Assembly: GCA_026770585.1 (NCBI GenBank)
Contig: MU646399.1
Location: 567,836 to 578,245 of the forward strand
Direction of reading: 5' to 3'
Length of the DNA stretch: 10,410 nucleotides
Source of the DNA: Baffinella frigidus
Taxonomy: Eukaryota; Cryptophyceae; Cryptomonadales; Baffinellaceae
This document shows, piece after piece, positions 5,788 to 10,410 of the stretch; positions within the stretch are counted from its first letter, which is position 1, and each line of letters starts with the position of its first letter. Below the pieces are notes generated by a model. It saw only the letters and a list, made by a program, of their open reading frames with translations, searched no databases and had not been told where the DNA came from. Made by a program: the position numbers and the translations under genes.

Positions 5788-5897
5788 ATGAGTTCACAAC
5801 CCACCGAGCTTGCGGGGGACGATGTGGAGCGGTGTCTCAATACCGAACTTGTCCGCCCCCAAACAAGTTTGGAGGCAGCTACGCCACTGGACGGGCC
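5788..5897 (+). CDS. Candidate first exon, unknown N-terminal segment
   Basis: An ATG at 5788 opens MSSQPTELAGDDVERCLN, continued by TELVRPQTSLEAATPLDG, up to where a family B element starts (5898). Composition looks like a cytosolic N-terminal tail. Reading on into the element meets TAA at 5905-5907, so the protein either ends there or needs a splice that I cannot place. A short upstream ATG in good context (GCCACCATG at 5708) reads only MCCLP. Linking this exon to the rhomboid-like exon rests on strand and position alone. Confidence 0.3.
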
Positions 5898-6001
5898 TAT
5901 CCCTTAAGTGGCGAGTAGGTTCATACGCCCTACGGTAGGGCCCTATGACCTGCCTAGGGCGAGTTAGGGCGATTAATCGCCCGTCCGCCACTTAGGGGAT
6001 A
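5898..6001. mobile_element. Foldback element family B, copy 6
   Basis: TATCCCTTAAGTGGCGAG and CGCCACTTAGGGGATA as inverted ends, 104 bp, with core CCTACGGTAGGGCC. It sits exactly between two protein-like segments, so it either broke an exon or serves as an intron. Confidence 0.8.
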
Positions 6002-6002
6002 G

Positions 6003-6119
6003 AGTGGCTCGCCCCCCACACACACATTGGCTGGTGTCCGCGGCACCCGGGTGCATGAAGCGGCTTGTGTTCTGCTCGACAGCATCGCCGGCCTCCTGTC
6101 CGCCGCCACACCGCCTCAT
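6003..6119 (+). CDS. Candidate middle exon of the rhomboid-like gene
   Basis: Taken after GATAG at the end of element B, 39 codons are open in one frame and contain VHEAACVLLDSIAGLLSA and ATPPH. They end at a GTACAA donor in phase 0, which fits the phase-0 start of the next exon at 6286. Another frame is also open here (it includes PGCMKRLVF) with a weaker GTTCAT donor at 6133, also phase 0. I prefer the first for its composition, but cannot decide from sequence alone. Confidence 0.3.
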
Positions 6120-6136
6120 GTACAAGACGCATGTTC

Positions 6137-6298
6137 ATAGGCTAACGGCCTGGAAATGGGGTAGTTAGGCCTACGGCATTGCCTAGGACCTCCTACCGTA
6201 GGCCGAGGGATCCTAGGACCAAAAAGTCTCGGCCTACGGTAGGAGGTCCTAGGCAATGCCGTAGGCCTAACTACCCCATTTCCAGGCCGTTGCCCTAT
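6137..6298. mobile_element. Foldback with perfect 64-bp inverted repeat, occupying a candidate intron
   Basis: 6144-6207 and 6228-6291 are exact inverse copies with a 20-base loop. Weaker pairing continues to ATAGG at 6137 and CCTAT at 6298. The right arm contains TTTCCAG, the acceptor used for the rhomboid-like exon. The left arm contains GGGGTAGTTAGG. The core words CCTAGGACC and CTACCGTAGGCC tie it to families A and B. Confidence 0.9.
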
Positions 6299-6576
6299 TA
6301 ATGTGGTGCCCGACTCACGCCCTTGCCGCCTTTGGGGCCACCTCCGGCCTCCCCCCCTTCGCGTTTGCCTTAATGGATAATTTGAGGTTGGAGTTGACAG
6401 AGCAGAAGGATCACGACGCGTTTACCTCATTTGTCGTGGCGCTCGCTATCGTCTCGCGCGTGGTTCACGACCTGATAGTGCTGATATATTCTGGGGGTCA
6501 CCGAGCGGGGCATCTGGGCGGCGCCTTCGGGGGGCTGTTGCTGGCGGGAATAGCCCCACGATGGCGCCAGCAGTAG
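6286..6576 (+). CDS. Rhomboid-like membrane protein, terminal exon
   Basis: From the acceptor TTTCCAG the frame reads AVALLMWCPTHALAAFG, then ATSGLPPFAFALMDN, a hydrophobic stretch TSFVVALAIVSRVV, and HRAGHLGGAFGGLLLAG before the stop at 6574-6576. GHLGG in a glycine-rich last helix is typical of rhomboid intramembrane proteases, whose catalytic His lies in this motif. ATSG would be the serine motif GxSG with its first Gly changed, about 60 residues before the His. That is an inference; if the first Gly matters, the protein may be inactive. There are about three membrane-type segments. If no splicing occurs, ATG 6301 opens the same frame. The family call is moderate; an unrelated glycine-rich membrane protein is possible. 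Confidence 0.45.
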   Translation, partial: AVALLMWCPTHALAAFGATSGLPPFAFALMDNLRLELTEQKDHDAFTSFVVALAIVSRVVHDLIVLIYSGGHRAGHLGGAFGGLLLAGIAPRWRQQ

Positions 6577-6619
6577 GGGTCGGCCCAGTCACGAGAGAGA
6601 GCCGGGAGCGCCCTGCCCT

Positions 6620-6734
6620 ATTCTAGTACGGCCGTGGAAAGCTCAGGCTCAGTGGAGGGAGATGAGGGCAGCCCGGGACGTTCCGCCCTCATCTTCCTCC
6701 ACTCAGCCTGAGCTTTCCGCGGCCTTGCTAGAAT
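6620..6734. repeat. Imperfect ~50-bp inverted repeat after the rhomboid-like stop
   Basis: 6620-6669 (ATTCTAGTACGGCCGTGGAA, then AGCTCAGGCTCAGTGGAGG) pairs with 6685-6734 with few mismatches and small bulges. The loop is AGCCCGGGACGTTCC. It starts 44 bp after the stop codon. AATAAA follows at 6738-6743. A 3'-UTR hairpin or another foldback element are both possible. Confidence 0.75.
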
Positions 6735-6832
6735 ATCAATAAACGCGGCTATCCCCATGTGGCACCCAATTTGAGAGAACAGTGTAGTGTGGCCGACTGA
6801 CTGCAGTCAGGCAGTGTAGTTCACTCGGTGGA

Positions 6833-6951
6833 AGGGGTACCTCGCTCATAAGAAACCGCGCCCCCCTAGGACCCTACAGTAGGACCATGCCTAGGGTCCT
6901 ATGGTGGTCCTAACGGGGGGGGGGGGTTCTTATGAGCGAGGTACCCCTGTA
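6833..6951. mobile_element. Foldback element family A, copy 5
   Basis: AGGGGTACCTCGCTCATAAG to CTTATGAGCGAGGTACCCCT, with a poly-G/poly-C inner arm and the centre CTACAGTAGGACCATGCC as in copy 1. Confidence 0.85.
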
Positions 6952-7194
6952 CAACCCTCTTTTTCAAAGTTACCCGGAGAAAAATGACTTGCAAGGCCTT
7001 TGCTCTCACAAATTTGATCACGTGACCCCCACAATCTGGGGGTCTTGAAAGATCCGTAGCCCGCCGAGTGGGACGTGCCAGTTCGGTGATCCGACAGGAA
7101 GCATGGCCTTTCTGCAGATAAGTTCCAGTGTCCGCCTATGTTGGGAGCTCGAAGAACCTTAAGGACCTAACGGACCTTCGAAGCTGGGGCTCCT

Positions 7195-7317
7195 CGAGCA
7201 GGGGGCGGATGTAGCACCACATCTGGGGATACTACCCCATGTAGGACGTGACCTGTGTAAAGTCACTCCGGTCATCCTACATGGGGAAGTATCCCCAGAC
7301 CACAGCGGCACTGCTCA
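7195..7317. mobile_element. Foldback with ~30-bp arms, different family
   Basis: 7222-7252 (TCTGGGGATACTACCCCATG and onwards) pairs with 7262-7299, which has a small insertion. The outer bases GAGCAG and CTGCTC also pair. It does not share the CCTAGGACC core. It abuts the family A element that starts at 7319. Confidence 0.7.
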
Positions 7318-7318
7318 A

Positions 7319-7437
7319 CAGGGGTACCTCGCTCATAAGAAACCGCCCACTCCTTAGGACCACCGTAGGGCCCCAGGCATAGGCCAACTGTAGGGTCCTA
7401 GAGGTGGGCGTTGTCTTATGAGCGAGGTACCCCTGTA
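7319..7437. mobile_element. Foldback element family A, copy 6
   Basis: CAGGGGTACCTCGCTCATAAG is inverted at the other end as CTTATGAGCGAGGTACCCCTG. The centre CACCGTAGGGCCCCAGGC resembles copies 4 and 7. Confidence 0.85.
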
Positions 7438-7449
7438 CTAACTCTCAGC

Positions 7450-7590
7450 AGCGAGGTACCCCTGTACAGGGGTACCTCGCTCATAAGAAACGCCCCCCCC
7501 CCCTAGGACCACCATAGGGCCCTAGGCATAGGCCTATGTACTGTAGGTTCCTAGGGAGGGGCGCTTTCTTATGAGCGAGGTACCCCTGTA
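7450..7590. mobile_element. Foldback element family A, copy 7, with a solo end fused head to head
   Basis: A lone family A end (GCGAGGTACCCCTGTA, 7451-7466) shares its TGTACA with the start of a complete element (7465-7590). The junction is therefore a perfect 30-bp palindrome at 7451-7480. The centre carries CCATAGGGCCCTAGGC. Confidence 0.85.
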
Positions 7591-7756
7591 CAGCAAATCA
7601 GTGATTTGAAAGTTATCTGCGTGTCCAGCGTCTCCCTCCGATAGTTTATTCCCAACAATCCTTCCGGGTGCCCCGAGACCCTGTCCTAGCGAACGCCCCC
7701 CCAAATCGCTCCCCGCCATCCACCTTGTTGCGTTACAGTGTACCATAAAGGCTGTC

Positions 7757-7846
7757 CTCTGCGTTCTCTCTCCCTCCCTCTCTCTCTCTCTCGCTCTCTC
7801 GCTCTCTCTCGTGCGCTCTCTTTCCCTCTCTCTCCCTCTCTCTCCG
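7757..7846. repeat. (TC)n-rich simple repeat
   Basis: Mostly CTCTCTC with GCTCTCTC interruptions, lying in the 3' flank of the UTP11-like gene. On the minus strand it produces a false Arg/Glu-rich ORF. Confidence 0.9.
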
Positions 7847-7857
7847 TCGAGCAGCAC

Positions 7858-7926
7858 TCACTTCTTGCGCTGCTGCTTCCACTTGTAGACCGTGGGCCCC
7901 GACTCATCACCGTCCTTACCCTTGAC
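7858..7926 (-). CDS. UTP11: UTP11-like U3 snoRNP protein, terminal exon
   Basis: UTP11 is a nucleolar component of the small-subunit processome that acts in 18S rRNA maturation. On the minus strand, after GGGGCAG, the exon reads VKGKDGDESGP then TVYKWKQQRKK and a stop (complement 7860-7858). UTP11 proteins end in a basic YKW/F-x-x-x-R-K/R-K motif, after a KVK segment that follows LMxKG-type sequence. Human UTP11 ends in AIYKFQSRRKR. The phase-0 start joins exactly to the exon ending KGKKFK at 9235. The intervening intron is 1308 bp. The match is to short conserved words, so the family call is good but not certain. Confidence 0.6.
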   Translation of the reverse strand, partial: VKGKDGDESGPTVYKWKQQRKK

Positions 7927-7994
7927 CTGCCCCACGTCAGAGAAACCGTGAGCTCAAGAGTGAGGTGGGCGTGGCCTTCGATGTGAGTGTAAAA

Positions 7995-8022
7995 TAAAGC
8001 ACCAAAGCACCAAAGCACCAAA
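7995..8022. repeat. AAAGCACCA tandem, three copies
   Basis: A 9-bp unit repeated three times, with no visible function. Confidence 0.85.
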
Positions 8023-8067
8023 AGCCGTGCAACCCCCCCACACTGGATGTAGACGAGGACTTCGTGA

Positions 8068-8202
8068 CCACTTAGCAGCGCCCGGGTTCCTCTCCCCCCG
8101 GATATCCGGGGGGAACGCGGTTGGAATCCAACGCAAACGGGCAAGATTCTAGTACAAATCGTTTAGATAGTGTATCCGTGAAGCCCCCGGTGGCTGCAGT
8201 GG
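8068..8202. mobile_element. Foldback element family E, copy 2
   Basis: It starts CCACTTAGCAGC and ends GGTGGCTGCAGTGG. It contains the inverse of the E words (GATTCTAGTACAAATCG, GTATCCGTGAAGCCCC) and, like copy 1, a CCCCCCGGATATCCGGGG palindrome. Confidence 0.8.
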
Positions 8203-8268
8203 CTGGTCACTTCACTCTGAGGACCTCAGGGAGACAAATTGGACGCGTCATGCTACCGCCCTCTAGAA

Positions 8269-8477
8269 AGGGGTATCTCGCTCATAAGAAAGTGCCCCCC
8301 CCTACATTTAGGACCCTACAGTAGCATTATCTCTAGGGCCCTACGGTGGTCCTAGGGGGGGGGGGGCAGTTTCTTATGAGCAAGGTACCCCTGTAGGACC
8401 CTACAGTAGCATTATGCCTAGGGCCCTACGGTGGTTCCAGGGAGGGGGCAGTTTCTTATGAGCAAGGCACCCCTGTA
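8269..8477. mobile_element. Foldback element family A, copy 8, with a tandem half copy
   Basis: Complete element 8269-8395 (AGGGGTATCTCGCTCATAAG to CTTATGAGCAAGGTACCCCT). Then the right half is repeated once more at 8396-8477, starting GGACCCTACAGTAGCATTAT. Both copies share the unusual GAGCAAGG end variant, so the half arose by local duplication. Confidence 0.8.
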
Positions 8478-8578
8478 GTACTGGTCACGTCCACCCTCGC
8501 TATTCAGCTGCCCCCAGTCAGAGAAAACGCGAGTCATGCAAAAGTCGCACGCACCTTTTCGAGGAGAGAGCTTAATCT

Positions 8579-8722
8579 AATTTCGGAACACGGAAGATTC
8601 TGTCCCGCTATCTTAGGCTTCCGACGCCGAAGATAAGGGTGTATATGCTAGTTTAGGCATACGATGATGTTATCTTACGCCTTTTGATGTGGACAGATTC
8701 TGGTATGTTCCGAGATGAAATT
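8579..8722. mobile_element. Foldback of ~144 bp with AATTTC...GATTCTGTCC ends
   Basis: Left end AATTTCGGAACACGGAAG then ATTCTGTCC. The right end is its inverse, with a small insertion (GGACAGATTCTGGTATGTTC, then CGAGATGAAATT). Smaller inner hairpins are CTTCCGACGCCGAAG and GTATATGC...GGCATAC. The flank AAATTGGACGCGTCATG also occurs at 8236-8252. Confidence 0.65.
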
Positions 8723-8830
8723 GGACGCGTCATGGTACAGCGTTTACAATGCAGCCCTTTAAAACACCTAGGCTGGGGGTTTAACCCGCACCGTCCTTGC
8801 TCTTCAACTTCTCCAAGCCACTTAGCGGAA

Positions 8831-8880
8831 GTCAACTGTTCTGATAAGTCAACTGTTCTGATAAGTCAACTATTCTGATA
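8831..8880. repeat. 17-bp tandem GTCAACTGTTCTGATAA, three copies
   Basis: Two identical copies and a third with one change (CTATTCTG), directly before family E copy 3. Confidence 0.9.
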
Positions 8881-8887
8881 TCACCCT

Positions 8888-9027
8888 CCACTTAGCAGCC
8901 ACTAGGGGCTTCACGGATACAGTCCCTCTGAACGATTTGTACTAGAATCGTATGCATTACCCTCTAGCCGAACCGGAATTTCACCTTGCATTCAAGGTGA
9001 AAAGGTCCTCGGTCGCTGCTTAGTGAC
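8888..9027. mobile_element. Foldback element family E, copy 3
   Basis: CCACTTAGCAGCCACT to GGTCGCTGCTTAGTGAC, with GGGGCTTCACGGATACAGTC and ATTTGTACTAGAATCG. Its inner hairpin is TTTCACCTTGCATTCAAGGTGAAA. Confidence 0.8.
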
Positions 9028-9060
9028 AAAGAGAGAGAGAGAGCGTGAGTCGTGCAAAGA

Positions 9061-9232
9061 TTTAGAGTTCAAGGTTCAGGGTTCAGTGTTTAGGGTTCAG
9101 GGTTCGGGTTCCAGGGTCCAGGGTTCGGGTCTCAGGGTTCAGGGTGTAAGGGTGCAGTGTTGAGTGTTAGGGCTTTACGGAGAGGGAGAAGGTGAGAGGA
9201 GAGGGTTTAGGGTTTAGGGTTTAGGGTTTAGG
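9061..9232. repeat. Telomere-like repeat, G-rich on +, degenerate then exact TTTAGGG
   Basis: GGGTTCA/GGGTTTA-type heptamers with variants, ending in exact (TTTAGGG)n at about 9204-9230 next to the UTP11-like donor. The sense strand of that gene is the C-rich one. Confidence 0.85.
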
Positions 9233-9234
9233 AC

Positions 9235-9291
9235 CTTGAACTTCTTGCCCTTGCCCATGAGATCCCGCTGCAGCTGCAGACCCGACGCCGC
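9235..9291 (-). CDS. UTP11: UTP11-like protein, penultimate exon
   Basis: On the minus strand this 57-base exon lies between CCCCGCAG and GTCCTAAACCC and reads AASG then LQLQRDLMGKGKKFK. It aligns with the UTP11 segment that in human reads IQTRKDLMDKTQKVKVK. Both ends are phase 0. Both splice sites touch telomere-like repeats: CCCCAAACCCC before the acceptor, and the donor runs straight into CCTAAACCC. Earlier exons should lie at higher coordinates; only weak traces are visible there. Confidence 0.55.
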
Positions 9292-9334
9292 CTGCGGGGT
9301 TTGGGGTGTGGGGTTCAGGGTTTCAAATAACACT

Positions 9335-9397
9335 TTTTGAATAACCCTTAAGGATCTTGAAAAGCCCTTCAGGATTCTGAATAACCCCTAAGCGATA
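9335..9397. repeat. ~21-bp degenerate tandem TTGAATAACCCTTAAGGATC
   Basis: Three diverged copies (TTGAATAACCCTTAAGGATC, TTGAAAAGCCCTTCAGGATTC, TGAATAACCCCTAAGCGAT). It is followed by a foldback-core scrap CCTAGGACCCTACGGTAGG at 9402-9420. Confidence 0.6.
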
Positions 9398-9514
9398 AGA
9401 CCTAGGACCCTACGGTAGGCAACCCGTAGGGACATAGGGGGGTTCCCACGGTTAAGGTCACGGAAAGTCGGCCCGATTTGGGCCGAAAATCCCTTGGTAG
9501 CCCGCTGTGTGGTA

Positions 9515-9575
9515 TGCTGGGTGTGCCGCCTCTTCGAGGGGACCGCAGCCTCCAGCATTCCCAGCTCTGCCTCAG
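9515..9575 (-). pseudogene. Possible upstream UTP11 exon piece, duplicated
   Basis: On the minus strand the sequence reads EAELGMLEAAVPSKRRH. Its charge pattern resembles the region of UTP11 just before the LMxKG segment, but the match is weak. A shorter diverged copy of the same DNA is at 9608-9655 (ATGCTGGGTGG, then TCTCGAGGGGGACGCAG). I see no clear donor that keeps the frame into 9291. It may be an exon fragment or unrelated. Confidence 0.22.
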
Positions 9576-9659
9576 TTGCGCGCACTGACTATGCTCGAGT
9601 TGACATGACATGCTGGGTGGCCGGCCGTGTCTCGAGGGGGACGCAGGGTTGAGCTCTCC

Positions 9660-9811
9660 TTGGTCGGATAGCGAGGGGGCAGACGGATCTTTTAAAATCG
9701 GGCACGAATTCGAAAATTGGTACGAGTCGTGTACACTTTGTGGGGGCTTGAGTGCACAAAACTGCACTCTAGGCAGAAATCACCCGATCCATTTGCCCCC
9801 TATCCGAGCAA
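9660..9811. mobile_element. Foldback of ~152 bp with TTGGTCGGATAG ends
   Basis: TTGGTCGGATAGCGAGGGGG and GGATC at the left are matched in inverse by GATCCATTTGCCCCC and TATCCGAGCAA at the right. The inner hairpin is GAGTGCA/TGCACTC (9750-9769). No coding sequence is visible. Confidence 0.65.
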
Positions 9812-9889
9812 GGAATGTTGAGCACAGAGCACGTCCAGGACGATAGCACACCAGCATTGGAGTGTAGTGGAGCGGGGCGGTGGCAAACG

Positions 9890-10410
9890 GGGAGAGACGG
9901 GTTTAGGGTGTAGGGTTCAGGGTTCAGGGTTCAGGGTTCAGGGTGTAGGGTTCAGGGTGCAGGATGTAGGGTGTAGGGTTCAGGTTTTAGGGTTAAGGGT
10001 GTAGCGTGTAGGGCTCAGGGTTCAAAGTTCAGTGTGTAGGGTGTAGGGTGTGGGGTTCAGTGTGTAGGGTGTGGGGTGTGGGGTTCAGGGTGAAGGGTGC
10101 AGGGTTTGGGGTTCAGGGTGTAGGATGTAGGGTTCAGGGTGTAGGGTGTAGGGTGTAGGTTGTAGGGTGTAGGGTGTAGGGTTCAGGGTGTTGGGTGTAG
10201 GGTGTAGGGTGTAGGGTTCAGGGTGTTGGGTGTTGGGTTCAGTGTGAAGGGTGTAGGGTGTGGGGTTCAGTGTGAAGGGTGCAGGGTTTGGGGTTCAGGG
10301 TGTAGGATGTAGGGTTCAGGGTGTAGGGTGTAGGGTGTAGGGTGTAGGGTGTAGGGTGTAGGATGTAGGATGTAGGGTGTAGGGTTCAGGGTGTAGGGTG
10401 TGGGGTTCAG
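9890..10410. repeat. Variant telomere-like array (TGTAGGG/TTCAGGG), runs off the window
   Basis: About 520 bp of heptamers, mostly TGTAGGG, TTCAGGG and TGTGGGG, in 7-base register. A higher-order block containing TGAAGGGTGCAGGGTTTGGGG appears twice (about 10090 and 10274). The G-rich strand is +. It may be another intron of the minus-strand gene, or a true subtelomeric block; the window cannot decide. Confidence 0.85.

Larger units (their letters stand above)
6577..7857. other. Intergenic region between convergent genes, filled by foldbacks
   Basis: It lies between the rhomboid-like stop (+) and the UTP11-like stop (-). It contains the 6620-6734 inverted repeat, a 14-bp palindrome CTGACTGCAGTCAG (6797-6810), family A elements at 6833, 7319 and 7465, the foldback at 7195-7317, a small hairpin GACCCCC/GGGGGTC (7024-7044) and a (TC)n tract. 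I see no gene in it. The segment 6952-7190 has only short hairpins. Confidence 0.6.
7927..9234 (-). other. UTP11: UTP11-like intron, filled with foldbacks and repeats
   Basis: A 1308-bp intron with no independent gene. It holds family E copies (8068-8202 and 8888-9027), family A (8269-8477) and a further foldback (8579-8722). It also holds two traces of the terminal-exon start (8484-8508 and 8788-8812), a 17-bp tandem (8831-8880), and telomere-like repeats at its 5' end (9061-9232). Confidence 0.5.

Noticed and set aside
5411-5840. ORFs at 5411-5641 (+) and 5607-5840 (-)
   Set aside because: They span the inverted repeats of the foldback at 5521-5704, with no domain-like sequence.
6738-6743. 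AATAAA as a polyadenylation signal for the rhomboid-like gene
   Set aside because: The hexamer is present after the hairpin, but one copy is expected by chance and many algae use other signals. Not enough to call.
7017-7044. Hairpin GACCCCC...GGGGGTC as a terminator
   Set aside because: A 7-bp stem without a T tract in a eukaryotic context, so there is no basis for a terminator call.
7534-8144. Minus-strand ORFs of 107 and 152 codons rich in RERERE
   Set aside because: They translate the (TC)n tract and element ends. The real minus-strand coding part (7858-7926) is in another frame.
9402-9846. 121-codon minus-strand ORF and the facing plus-strand ORF
   Set aside because: They run through a foldback (9660-9811) and a diverged duplicated segment. 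Composition is not consistent, so I kept only the short 9515-9575 piece as a weak exon candidate.
1-10410. CRISPR array or bacterial operon
   Set aside because: The repeats are heptamers, foldbacks and exon copies, without regular repeat-spacer units. The genes are split by introns.

Overview
The window looks like nuclear DNA of a microbial eukaryote, most likely an alga. The evidence is short exons split by GT-AG introns, exact tracts of the CCCTAAA/TTTAGGG telomere heptamer, many small foldback (MITE-like) elements, and a cysteine desulfurase of the plastid/cyanobacterial SufS type. There is no bacterial gene layout, rRNA, tRNA or CRISPR array. I cannot name the species.

Three genes can be read, all in pieces that the long ORFs do not show. 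(1) Positions 725-4043, + strand: the last four exons of sufS (plastid-type SufS/NFS2). They run from the LRIYGPKP segment through the active-site GHHC cysteine to a stop at 4041-4043. All three splice junctions keep phase, and the Cys-to-Arg spacing across the last junction matches E. coli SufS (364 to 379). The 5' part of the gene lies upstream of the window. (2) About 5788-6576, + strand: a weaker gene whose last exon (6286-6576) looks like the C-terminal half of a rhomboid-family membrane protein. (3) Positions 9291-7858, - strand: the last two exons of a UTP11-like small-subunit processome protein, ending in VYKWKQQRKK.

The striking feature is what fills the introns and flanks. At each sufS exon edge, a piece of the exon together with the adjacent intron has been copied several times. 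There are six copies of the acceptor plus 5' end of exon 1, three copies of its donor end, three copies of the acceptor of exon 2, three copies of the donor end of exon 3 (one carrying the catalytic Cys), and about seven full or partial copies of the last exon, some with in-frame stops. The UTP11-like gene shows weaker signs of the same pattern. Telomere-like heptamers fill several introns, always with the C-rich strand as the sense strand of the gene they sit in. Three apparent 3' splice sites lie directly at the end of such arrays.

Layout: 1-724 degenerate telomere-like repeats with five exon-edge copies; 725-4043 sufS exons with introns; 4044-5081 amplified sufS tails mixed with foldback elements; 5082-5787 foldback elements; 5788-6576 rhomboid-like gene, with one intron filled by a perfect 64-bp inverted repeat; 6577-7857 foldbacks between convergent genes; 7858-9291 UTP11-like 3' exons; 9292-9890 possible upstream UTP11 exon pieces and a foldback; 9890-10410 a TGTAGGG/TTCAGGG variant telomere-like array running off the window. 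Several foldback families share an internal core built on CCTAGGACC and CTACGGTAGGGC.
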